Positions 1 through 13,000 of a DNA stretch of 64,000 nt are shown here, piece after piece (within the stretch, counting starts at the first letter, position 1; each line of letters begins with the position of its first letter). This DNA comes from Paracentrotus lividus. Its lineage: Eukaryota; Echinodermata; Echinoidea; Camarodonta; Echinidae. A program made the position numbers and the translations under genes. The notes beneath the pieces were generated by a model that saw nothing but the letters and a program-made list of their open reading frames with translations, was not told the DNA's origin and did no database searches. The DNA lies in contig CALNVZ010002100.1 of the NCBI GenBank assembly GCA_940671915.1, positions 8,126,765 through 8,190,764 of the forward strand, in the 5' to 3' direction.

Positions 1-1099
1 TTTGCCATGAACATAGGCCTATATATTCCTTAATCCATCAAACTATTTGCAAAATAATATTATGCTATTTGTTGAAAGTATATCCAAAATCGGTATTTAA
101 TTGGATTAAGTTTAAAGGAAGAAAAAAAAAAAGATCACCTAAAGTTACTTTGAAGAAAATCAGACAAGAAAATAATTAGATTTACAAGTTACAGTGCATC
201 TCAAATCGAAAATTTTTCATTCAACTACATATACATCCAGGGACAACCCTCATGTTTGTTGTATGCTTAAATAGAATTCCTTTCATCTTGAAGCACAAAT
301 TCTAAGCACCCTGGTGCTTTTCAAAACATACGAGCAGGAAGAACAAATTTGACAACCACTTCAGATCAATAACAACAAAAACCACACCACCAATTTGAAA
401 TTGACATGAATTGTGACTAAAACTCTTATAATTCAATATGTTTCTTATTCTTTTTTAAATGCAATTCACAATTTCTCTATTTTCCTTTCAAAGCAGGTAC
501 ATGTGGTTTCTCTCTTTAACCCGTTGAATACTAAGTCAGTATATAAATGGGCTTTGTTTTCTCAATTCAAGAATTGAATTTGCATGAAAAAATACAAATC
601 ACCTCTCTTTTTGACCGTTTATTTCACTTATAAAGCAGATTTTTAAAAAAATACTTGAATGATCAGATGTTGGTATGAAATTCACCATCATTAAAATGGT
701 TTGTAGTAATCACTTTTGATAACATACTTCATAGGACTCAGTAAGAAAAAAAATCTCTATTCTCAGTGGACGGCTTGTGCTGCCTCAGTATTCATTTGGA
801 TTTATCAGTCTTCACAGGACAGGTCCTGGATTGATAAATGTTCACATATCATATTCATTTCTTGCATATAGCACTCTTATTGTTTAAAGCCATAACACTT
901 TACAGCATATGTAGCTTATTATATCCTTAGAATGTGAGTTCACAGCTTTACTGAAAAAAGTTGATCAAAATATCCCATGGCTAAGCTCCAGGTATTATTT
1001 CTAAACATTTAAAGTATTCCTCAGTTTTGGCAAATTAGATCGAGTATGAAATAAACTTGTTTAATAATTTTCCTCTAAAAATGTAATGGCCGAAAATTC
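1..1099. other. Downstream flank / 3' UTR of the REDIC1-like gene
   Basis: AT-rich DNA after the stop codon at 1100. Several AATAAA-like words occur on the minus strand but none is convincing. No other gene or repeat was recognised. Confidence 0.4.
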
Positions 1100-4000
1100 T
1101 TAAGGTGTTGAAGCACAAGATTCAAACTCGTTTTCTTGAGATGATATAGTATCAGTATTAGAATTATTTCCATCATTTGCTACCATAACTTCAAGAGAAG
1201 GCATAGTAACATCATCAGATGATTGAACATTTAAAACATCAAGCCTTTCTCTACTATTATGCATAGGAAGAGGGTCTCCAATCAATACACATTGAACAGA
1301 ACTATCACATAGAATCTTTTCTCTGTGAGTGTTTGAGTCTGCAACTGTTTCTGCAGAAGTAGATGTTGGAACCATCAAGGGCATTTGAAGAGCACTACCA
1401 GAATCCTTCTCCATGAAAACTACAGTAGTGCTGACGTCACCTGCCTGAGATACAAGACTCTCACTATTATCACGGGCAGCCTTTGTTGTCATACCTGGTG
1501 ACTTTGCTTGGGGCAAAGTAACCTCTGTTTCTTCTGTTTGAGAAGAACTAACATTGTTATTTGAATCACCATTGACAATGTTTGCCTGTCTATCCTCCAC
1601 AGTGATGCCTAGATTTCCATGTTTCTTCTGTTTTCTTTTCATTTCTTCACGTTTAGCATTTCTGGTAATGCTTGCTAACATACTTGCAGTCTTCAAATCT
1701 GGCACCTGGGATTCTATATCTTGTAATCCCAGAAGATTGTCCTTGGCAGTTTCTATTTGTTTATCAGACATCTTTTCCACTGTCCTATCCCTACCGTCTA
1801 CAGGAATAAGAGTATTCTTGCTCACATCACCTATGGACAAAAATATCAAATGAATCCTTGTTTATAAATAAACATGAATATTTCCAACACTTACATGTGT
1901 TGTAGGTGTGCAAATTTTGAAGACGGGTAACATAGATTTTATGACAATTCTCAATGTTGTAGAGAAATCCCAATTTGGGAGGGAGAATTATTCTACATTG
2001 TTGTAATAAAAAAAATGAGATATTACAGTCCACTCCTGTTATAATAACGGTGTTAAGGACCAAACCTATTACCTCATTATACTGAACAAATACGCATAGA
2101 CATGAATGCTTGTTTTAAATTGGGACTGAGCTAATGATAAGAAAATATTGTACCTGTGCTCATTGTAACAGGAGTGGATTATATAAAAATAAATCAAACA
2201 AGCTTTTGTATTTCAAAATTACGGTATGTAATCATCCAGTTAATAAGAAATTCCCTTCAATTCTACACAAATACGGAAACCTAGTTTTAATCTAAATTCT
2301 TTTTTCTTTTTTTTTGCAATTATAAAAAATAGTGAATTTGATATTCATTATCTAAGTAAACTGTTTTTCCTTTTCCTTGTACCAGTTTTATCAAATATGC
2401 AGAAAAAGTTCTTGTTATACATTTTTTATCTCTTATTTTTGCGATATATTAGCACACATTCAGTACCATATCTGGTCAATTTTAACTTGCAAGTTTTCAA
2501 ACCGTGAAATGCTTTTGTGTTGTGGTTGGGACGACATGTGCATATCACACAATCATGATATTCAAAGATTTTTCTTGGTCATCTGGTTACCTTTCTTAAT
2601 TCTATAACATTGAATGCTATGTGGTCAGTTTCAATCAAATATGAGCCAATATAATTTAATGAATATGATCATATATATTTATCACTAATCACCTACCTAT
2701 ATCTTCTTCCAGCATCTCTTTGTGCAACTCTCTATCCAATGCCAGAACCTAAAAATGTACAAATTCAAAGTGCCATACATAAACATACATGATTGCACAA
2801 ACACACCAAGAAAATAAAATCAAGTGTCGGATTATGGTCGTGTGTAATTATAGCAGCCAGGGTATATCAATTTAAAATGCAGAATTGTGTCTTTGAGCCA
2901 GAGTAAATAAAAAAGAAGTGTAATATGACCACTTTTTTACTTTACAGGGCAACTCCCATCCACTATGAGTAGATGGTACAAAGAGTTAACACCTTTATAT
3001 CTTCCTCATCCAAGGATGATTGCTATTAAGTTTAATTGAACCCAGCAATGTATTTTCAACAAGAAATGAGGAAAAAACCTGGAGCATTACGGACGGCGGA
3101 CATTTCAATAGCTCATTTCAGCTGTTTTTCTCAATTCAGCAATTAACCGGCTTAAGAACATGCTACTAGTACATGATAACTCTATCTAATGCTTTTGTGA
3201 AAATAAATTTATTCCAGGCTTAGAAAAAAATTTGTAAGTCTTCAGGAATGTTAGACTGATACTTAATACATGCATCACTTGACATCACTATGATATGCCT
3301 TTAAGTCAAGACTTTAAGTCAATTAAGTTACCTCTTCTAACATTTGCTGAGCTGTAGCAGGAACATCCTTGATCTGTCTTTCATCACCTCTGTCAGTTAA
3401 TATTAGAGAGTGAAATGAAATTTTATTTTAAATTTCAACTCATCATTTTCTTTAGAATGCTTCTGAATTCACAATTTAGCATGGATATTCTTCAGTTTGA
3501 TAATATTAGTACTGTTACATTTAACATCTGCCTTCTAAACAAAACTTGGAAATATAAATTGTATTTACCATAATACTGTTGAGTTTTTAGCATGGATCAA
3601 ATGGCATGGACCAGGTAGTAATAGGGATGAAGACTTACTGAAATTCTTTATCTTTCCTTACTGTTCCAGTTCTGTTCACCTCTGATACATCAGCTGAAGA
3701 AAAGACACATATTCAGAAATGACAAAGTTTTAGTCACCGCTGCAATGTAAGAAAATCCTCTTTCTAAATGGTTTGTAATAGAAAAACACAATGGCATGTA
3801 ATTGATTTTAGAAATAGAAGTTATTATCAAATACATGTTATTATCTGATGATTACATCGCACAAATTAATTTGTTTTATGCCTCACATTCATTCACAAAC
3901 AGTAGGAGTAGATAACAAGGTGGTTCGAGTCTGATATCGCTATCAATAAAACACACAAGATGACCTTTTGACCCCTAGATAACCTTTGACCTCATCAACA

Positions 4001-7000
4001 CACAAGTGGTATTAACCAAGGATAATTTATACCAGAGGTGAACAAAACTGATGCTATAAAAAAATGAGTGAAAGTTAAACAAAAAGTTTAAGAAAAGTCA
4101 ACCTTTAAGTCGACCTTTTGACCCTATATGATCTTTAATCTCATCATCCTCATTAACACACATGTGGTATTACCCAAGAATCATTTGTACCAAGTGTGAA
4201 CATACATGTAATTGCTGGATAAATAAAGAAAACAAAATGTTTTTAAAAATTGACATTTAAGTTGACCTTTTGACCCCTGTATGACCTTTGATCCTTAATC
4301 CTCATCAACACAAATGTGGTATTACCCAAGAATCATTTGTACCAAGTGTGAACACAACAGATGGAGAAATAAAGAAAACAAAAAGTTAAATAAAAGTTGA
4401 CCCTTACAATGTAAGTTGACCTTTTGATCCCTATATGACCTTTGGTCTCATCATCCTCATCTAAACACATGTGGTATTAACCAAAAATCATTTCTACCAA
4501 GTGTGAACACAATTGATGGAGAAATAAAGAATACAAAAAAAGGTTAAGAAAAGTTGAACTTGAAGTTGACCTTTTGACCCCTATATGACCTTTGATCTCA
4601 TCATCCTCATGAACAAACATGTGGTATTACCCAAGAATCATTTCTACCAAGTGTGAACACAATTGATGGATAAATAAAGAAAACAAAAAGGTTAAGAAAA
4701 GTTGACCTTTAAGTTGACCTTTTGACCCTATATGAACTTTGATCTCATCATCCTCATCAACAAACATGTGGTATTACCCAAGAATAATTTGTACCAAATG
4801 TGAACACAAATGACGGAGAAATAAAGAAATGAGAGCAAGTTAAAAAAAAACTAAAAACTTTAACATTTTCGTAACAGACTAACAGGAAAAGTAATTACTA
4901 GGTCTCTGCCGAACTTCGTTCATGCGAGACAAAAACATCAACCAATTACGCTTTATTTGTCACACAAAATAAACAACATGAATAAAATAATTTGATTACC
5001 ATGCACAAAATCTAGCCAGTTGTTGCATGATGCATTGGTACTTTCTGTCAGATCCATACTAGGTGAATTATCTGTGCTGCTGCAATCCGAGCTCCCACTA
5101 GATTCTGCATCATCCTCACTGGTACTGCCTCCATCACTATATTGACTGTCTACCAGTGATGTCCCATCTTTATCATGAGTTTGACTTTGCATTGAAAGCA
5201 CCTTGCCGCAAGGCTGGTCCTGCATTATGTCAACTCTTTCAACACCTACTGGTAGATTTTGCTTCTCATCACAAGAGTACAGGTTCATGATATTAACTTG
5301 CTGGTCGTAAAAATGGCCTTTTATTTGCCCCGTGGTGAACCTATCACCAACAGTTCTATTCATTTGCAAGTTTTTGGTTAGGTCATGATCACCTTTGCTG
5401 ATGGGGTTAGTGTTTATCGATTTATGTGCTCTGGTATACCTGTGATGTGTTTGATCAGCTTTTGAGTCTTGCACATTCAGATGTTGCTTGTAATAATCCA
5501 TCTATGTTTTTTAAGTTTTAAAAAAAATTATTTAAATAATTAGATTTATATTCATATTATATGCTAAATATGCTTGCTAATTCCTGTTTGTACTATTTGT
5601 AAAACCAAGATGACACATTTTTGTGAAACCTTGATCAAAGTAAATTTTATGGGTTATATATTGTACACTGAGACTATTACAATTTATAGAAACACCTGTG
5701 TCCTGTAACATACGAGTTACGATCAATTGGAAATTTGAAACGTCCATATTGATTGGTTCACAGTGAGACTTTTATGCAAGAGTCTTTGCAACAAGGATCC
5801 TGATTAGCTACTATCGATTTGCAAATAATTGTAATTCCGTTTGTTACAGGATTCAAATAAATATCAAGCATGTATCTTAATCCATATGTTTCTTCATCTT
5901 GATTCTAAAGGGTTGAAATAAAATCATCTCTCAGTGGCTATAACTACAAAACCATAACATGTTTATTATACAGACCTTTGCTCGTTCTGTCATAAGATAT
6001 GTGCCACTGCTATCTTCTGGAGATGTGAAACTAGTACTCTCATGACAGGCCAAATCTTTCTCATCTTTACTATCAGCATACTGATGCAACAATGAATCCC
6101 GATCTGTCGGTCTGGACGTCTTCCCTTTGGATGGATGATCTCTCTTGAGGTTCCTGTTGTGTCTTTCATCTACAACGTGGACCCTTTTTCTGACTTTTTT
6201 AGCAGTAATCGGATCTCTCAACAGTTCATTTCCTGGTTGGCTATCAATGGCGATGTGTTCAGACTGGGGAAGATTTCTTATATTACATTCTACTTTCATC
6301 TGGTGGTTACTGGAATATTGTTCACTGGCAGTTTGATGTGTAAACCTGGTCGAATCTTCCATTTCTGAGCCTCCTAGAGGATACTCTATCTTGTGATAGT
6401 CCTTGAAAGAACTGAGAGTGGAATCTTCCAAAAGAGACTCCTCACTGGCCATCTCTAATGTCCATTTTGAAGTAGGAACATCATGTGACTGAATCGTTTC
6501 AGGAAAGGTCAGACATTGAGAAGAAACCTGTGTATATTGACAATAGACAAAAATAAAGTCAGTTACAAGGAAAAGCCATATTAATCCATCACCGATTCTT
6601 AATTGTTTCAATGGGGAAACAACAAATGCTTTCGCAACAATTTCTCCAGGCTTTATTGTGTCTAAGATGTAGGGTTAGGGTTGCATTACGGTATTATGTA
6701 GGGTTTAGGGTATAATGTATAGTTTTATGTCCAGAGTTGAAATTAGTGTATGAAATTTATAGCAAAGCAATTGTCGCCCGAGCAAATGTCATAGACCTGT
6801 TTGAACACCTAATATATACATTCATGTTTTTTGCTCATAGCAAATAATTAAAGGTACGTAATTTTTAGAGTCTTCAACAAAGAAAACACTACGCTGGATT
6901 TATTAGTTTTATTATCAATATGTGCATAAGAGATTGCCTACTATAGCGCAGCCTTGAAGGACCATCATCATTGCCATGTATCTCTATGGTTATGGTGCAT

Positions 7001-10000
7001 GGAAATCTGTACTGTAACAGTCCGATGAATCCACTGCCTTTGCACATAAATAAGTGGTACTGTATGTGGAAGTTTAGGGGGAAGCACATTGAATTAAAAA
7101 GTATGTTCTATGGCACAAACTCCACGATTAAGCAAATTTAAAACTTTTTATAAAGCTTACAATAATCATGTTTGTGTAATAAAGAGGCGCTCAATTTCCA
7201 GTATCTATTCATATTTTCAGATTGAGATTTAATTTAAAGCTTTTAAATTTTTTTTTTGCTTTAGCTGCAATCAGAAACAGATGACACTGTACTATAAGTC
7301 CAGGTTTGCCTATGAAAGAGATTTTTATTCTATTATTCAAATAATTTCCATTGAATAACGGTATTAAAAGTTAAAATTTCAGTAATTCTTCTTTCAATCT
7401 CAGTCCTCAACCCACTGAGGACTGAGCTCAACTTGGGTTGAGGTATTTAGGAAATAAGTGTTACCTGATTCCCCCCTACATGTTGTTGGTCCCATTCATC
7501 ATCATCATCATCATCATCCATTGAGGGAACAGTGGCTTCATCTGTGTCTTCCATTATTGTAGATAGATCAGACCTGTATTGTGTATAAACAGGTCTTATA
7601 TCAATAGAAAGATGACCCTATACTTTTTATCCTAATAAGTCACCAATGACAAGATGAAATATGAAGTAACATTGATTACATTATAATGTTCAATACTGTA
7701 AAATCCCACCTTGCACCATAACCCATCCTGTGAAAGTTACCTTTGCAAACAAATTTTGAGTGAATTTACAATAATGCAACAAAAACCAGTTACAAAATCT
7801 GCCACACCTGCATGTAAATGTCATATCTCGTGCAGGTAAAAAGACATTTACTCACCATCCACTTGTATTACTGCCTGGTGTTTTACTAGGCCAATATCCA
7901 GAACATGTACCATCTATTGTCCTCATCTGTTCTGTTGAACTATCAAGCAAGAGTTTTTCTGAAGTAGAAGGGCTGTGAAACACTTGTTCATGATCATCCA
8001 ATTGCCTGCTAGAACACTTGGCATCCAATATAGTATTGTGTCTATTTGACCTCTTCCCCTTCTTCTTGTGCCAAAAGTCTGCCGGAGTTGATGTCAAAAA
8101 GTGAGACGGCTCCGTCTTGCAGGGTAGCTATAATATAATCAAAGACAAAGATGTAGGTGAAATTTCTTTCTTGAGGAACTATGTATCTACGGCTAAGTCT
8201 TTGTGGAATATTAGTTGTTGTAGGGTTTTTTTTTTCTTTTTTCCTGGGTGGAAATCTATATGATCTTTAACCAAATTAATTCTCTATTTTTTTTTTTTTT
8301 ATATACATGGAATGGACATGGAGTTAGCGATATCTATCTGTCCTCTTTTTAGAATTGAAATGTTTTCCATGGAAATTCAACTTTTTTTTTTTCATTATCT
8401 TGATATTAAGCCATACCCAAAGTTAACTATAATCTCAGAAATACTATGCAAACTTCATCATCAAGTGAATTAGCCGTAACGGTACCCAATAAAGTTCCCA
8501 AAATTAGCCGGAACGGTACCCAATAAATTCCCCAAAATTAGCCAAAATTAGCCATAACGGTACCCAATAAAGTCCCCGAATGAACACTAATAATTTCAAA
8601 AACATGAAGGGATTCCAGAGCAAATTTTTATTGAAACAGAAAACAAAAAATTCCTCACTGTGAGGCAAAATTATGAAACTTACATGCCATTCTTGGTGTT
8701 ATCCATTGACATTAGAAATTGTGTTGCTCAGCATTTTTTAAATTCATCATTTAAGAGAAAGACTTACCATTTGAGACAGATCTTGGTTGCTGATGTCACT
8801 TTCAATTAGGGAATATGAACTGTCCTCTGTAATAGTTGACAAGGTATGTCTTCTCGATGTTAATAGTGGATTCACACTTTCCTGAGGACTGATAGAAATT
8901 GGTTTATAAGCAGTCAAGCTTCATACTTTCAACTAATAATGATAATATTCTGGAAATAACGCTTATTACACTAAGTAATTTACAAATATATTGGGAATTG
9001 ATCAAAATCAAATTGTGGCTGTCACATTACACATATAAGTACATTACATATACATACATATTAGTTTGGAATGATCATATTAAATGAATTTTCTTGACCA
9101 TACAGTAATAGATAAATAAATATAATTTAATTAGTATTTCACTTAGTGTGGGTAAAGAGTCGGCAACCAACTTGAACAGGTGTATTATGAGACAATATTT
9201 GTTATGTTCCATGACCTAGTGCTATAAAAGAGAGTAGTGCATTATCCTATTGATATTTGAGTCTAGCATTAATGGTTTGAGTACAATCATCAGTAGATGT
9301 GAATACCTTGGTTTGTTAAGAATAAGAGCAGATGGCTTGGTCTCTGGCGAGGCATCTGGAAGGTTAACAAACTTCTGTCTAAACAATCCCCTAGACTTGT
9401 CGAGGTCAACACGATTGACACGGCCACTACTAATTTTCTTGGAACCTGCAATGAAAATGGATTTTTTTTTTTTTTTTTTTTTTGTTAATCATTTGTTAGC
9501 CTTTGGGACTCTATTTTTTGTATTTTTTTTCCTATTTTTTTTTTGTTTTTGTCGAGAGAAAATGGTAATTAAATGGTATTAAATATGTCCAGTTTAATGC
9601 AAAGGGGTTTACCTTGAATTCAATAAAATCACTTGTTTTAATCATTATTATTTCAGTAAAAGCATACTACATTCAGTATGTCAAGTTTCATTGAGAGGGG
9701 TTTACTTCAATTTTAGTTTTCATAAAAACTTCTGTACTGCAATATCAACAAATCTTTTTACAGTTTTAACTAGTAAAAAAGTATCAAAGAAGTGGGTTAT
9801 AATAAATACTGACAAATTATGTGTCTACATGCTAGGTGCATGGTCTAAAGGAAAACAAAATCTCTAATCAATTTCATTCAATATAATAAGACTTGACAAT
9901 TTCAAGATCACATGAGCTGTATAAATCTATGATATATAGAGACTCTAATATACGCAATATATACATGTATGTACCTGACAAAGGAGCACCACTTGAAATC

Positions 10001-13000
10001 AGTACACATGAACATTGGATTACTGACATAATGACAAGTATATTTAAATGTTTATTAATATTCAGGCAGCATGAATTACCCAATAATGACACAATGAAAG
10101 AATTTAATAATTATAATAATAATAATTAACATTTATATAGCGTATATTGTTTCAAAGTGCTATTACAAAGTACATAAGAAATATTACATAATGAACATAA
10201 GATATAAACAAGAAACATCAATTACATAACACAATGAATTGGCTTACTGTGTAATATTCTACAGAAAAATAAATTAATTACAATTATGGTAACATCTTAA
10301 CTAAGAATTAAACAGGTAAGTTTTTAGGTGCTTTTTGAATGTTTCAACAGTAGGGGCATTACGAATTACAGTGGGGTGATTGTTCCAGAGTTTTGGGGCA
10401 CAGACAGAGAAAGCTCGATCACCATAGCAGGTATAAGTGCGGGGACCGGGTGCAAGCTGAAGGTGAGAAGAGGATGAAGAACGGAGATTCATAGATGAAG
10501 TCTGTGCTTTAGAAGTGATGAGATCGGAAATGTAAGATGGTGCGAGTCCAGCACGGGCCTTGTAAGTCAGAAGAAGTACTTTGAATTGAATACATTTTAT
10601 TGTGGGATGTGAAGCCAGTGCAAAGAGCGGATAATTGTACCCCATTCACAGTGGTTTTCAAATTTATCTCGGTGCTGTCGCGGTGCTGTCGCGGGACGGC
10701 AACACCGCTATAAACCCACTATAAATGCATTCACAGTGGAAAAGTTATCCCGGGACTGTCCCGGGATAGATTTCATGATTTCATGATTTTTATGACCTCC
10801 GTAACAAAATAGTTGCATTTCTGTGATTTTCTCCTTCTTTCTTTTCTTTTCTATCATTTCTTTTGTATTTCTTTGTTTTCCACTTCTTTCTTTTTATTTT
10901 CTATCATTTCTTATGTATTTCTTTGTTTTACACCTTCTTTTCTTCTTTCTATTCTTTTGTATTTCTTTGTTTTTCTCCTTCTTTCCCTTTCTTTTCTATA
11001 ATTTCTTATTTTTGTTTTTCTCCTTCTTTCCTTTTCTTTCTATCATTTTTTATGTATTTCTTTGTTTTCCACTTCTTTCTTTTTATTTTCTATCATTTCT
11101 TATGTATTTCTTTGTTTACACCTTCTTTTCTTTCTTTTCTATTTTCTTTGTATTTCTTTGTTTTTCTCCTTCTTTCCTTTCTTTTCCATCATTTCTTATG
11201 TATTTCTTTGTTTTTCTCCTTCTTTCCTTTCTTTTCTATCACTTCTTATGTATTTCTTCGTTTTCTCCTTTCCTTTTCTTTTCTATCATTCTTATGTATT
11301 TCTATGTTTTCTCCTTCTTTCCTTTTCTTTCTATCGTTTCTTAGTATTTTCTTTGTTTTCCTCCTTCTTTCTTTTCTTTTCTATCATTCCTTATGTATTT
11401 CTATGTTTTTCTCCTTCTTTCCTTCTATTCTATAATTCTTATTTTGTTTTTCTCCTTCTTTCCTTTCTTTTCTATCATTTCTTATGTATTTCTTTGTTTT
11501 CCACTTCTTTCTTTTTATTTTCTATCATTCTTATGTATTCTTTGTTTTACACCTTCTTCTTTTCTTTTCTTCTATTTTTTTGTATTTTTTGGTTTTCTCC
11601 TTCTTTCCTTTTCTTTTCTATCATTTCTTATGTATTTCTTTGTTTTTCTCCTTCTTTCCTTTTCTTTTCTATCACTTCTTAGGTATTTTCTTTGTTTTTC
11701 TCCTTTCCTTTTCTTTTCTATCATTTCTTATGTATTTCTATGTTTTTCTCCTTCTTTCCTTTTCTTTTCTATCGTTTCTTATGTATTTCTTTGTTTTCCT
11801 CCTTCTTTCCTTTTCTTTTCTATCATTTCTTATGTATTTCTATGCTTTTCTCCTTTCCTTTTCTTTTCTTATGTATTTCCTTGTTTTTCTCCTTCTTTCC
11901 TTTTCTTTTCTATCATTTCTTATGTATTTCTTTGTTTTCCACTTCTTTCTTTTTATTTTCTATCATTTCTTATTGTATTTCCGGGTTTTATCCTTCTTTC
12001 ATTCTCTTTTCTGGAAATTCTTATGTATTTCATTGTTTTTTATCCCAGTGCTGTCGCGGAGTGCCTTCACACTGAAGGCACTCCGCGACAGCAGCGGGAC
12101 TGTCCCGGTGCTGTTACTATGGTTTGAGCGCGATAGTTTATCGCGGTGTTATAGCGGAGCGAGGTTATCCCGGGATAGTTTATAGCGGGTCCGAGCATTC
12201 ACACTAAAGGCAACACCGCTACAGTCGCGGGACAGTCCCGCGACTGTAGCGGTGTTTGAGGCCACTGTGAATGGGGTATTGGTGTTACATGTTCATGTTT
12301 CCTTGTACGTGTGATGAGTCGAGCAGCTGTGTAATTCTGGATCCGTTGCAACTTGGAGAGTTGGGTGGTGGGTAGATTACAGGCGCGGATCCAAGAAAGT
12401 CGAATTGAATGCATTTCGGGGGCCCATTTGTCTGGGGACAAAGAGCCGCTTTTGTTCCCAGACAATTGGGCCCCGAAATGCATTCAATTCGATTTTCTTC
12501 GATCCGCGCCTGGATTAATCAATAAACTATTACAGTAATCCAGTTGAGATATTACAAAAGCATTGACGAGGCACTCAGTGGAACTTTGGTCGAGGTACTT
12601 TCGAAGTTTACCGATCTTGTGGATACCAAATGAAGCAGCTTTGCATAGTTTCCGGATATGGTGCTTCATGTTAAGATTGTTGTCCACCATGACTCCGAGG
12701 TCCTTTGCAGATTCTGATGGAGCGATTGTTGTACCATCAACATTGAAATCTGGTAGTTCACTCGGGTTGCGAAATGCTGAAGTCACAGGTAACAATTTAG
12801 TCTTGGCACCATTAAGCTTGAGGTTACTGCTTCCAGCCCAGGCTTTAACATCTGAAAGACATTGCTCAAGTATCGTCACCCCACTGGATATTTTGCTCTG
12901 CTCAAGAATGACATACAGTTGAGTATCGTCTGGGTATATCATTTATGTTCTACCTCTTTGACTTTCACTTTAAAAATATTCAAGGATTTCTTTCTCATTG

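Larger units (their letters stand above)
10107..12945 (-). mobile_element. CR1/L2-like LINE relic, 5' truncated, split by two younger insertions
   Basis: Reading on the minus strand, RT-domain sequence starts at a mutated catalytic box (YPDD for YADD) near 12935 and continues with LKLNGAKTKLL, DLGVMVDNNLNMKHHI and LDYCNSLL. It resumes after a 133-bp foldback with LPTTQLSKLQRIQN, and after a 1641-bp insertion with RSLHWL and FKVLLLTYKARAGLAP, ending FKKHLKTYLFNS at 10301. The 3' end is a run of ATT/AAT at about 10107-10128 preceded by ACATTTATATAGCG. Known: this order is typical of CR1/L2-type non-LTR retrotransposons. Frameshifts and the YPDD change show it is dead. Confidence 0.85.

Noticed and set aside
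6660-6720. Telomere-like TAGGGTTAGGGTT
   Set aside because: Only two to three degenerate units in an intron; not an interstitial telomere array.
10813-12185. Several 120-240 aa reading frames rich in Phe, Ser, Leu
   Set aside because: All lie in the C/T minisatellite, overlap in three frames and simply translate the repeat.
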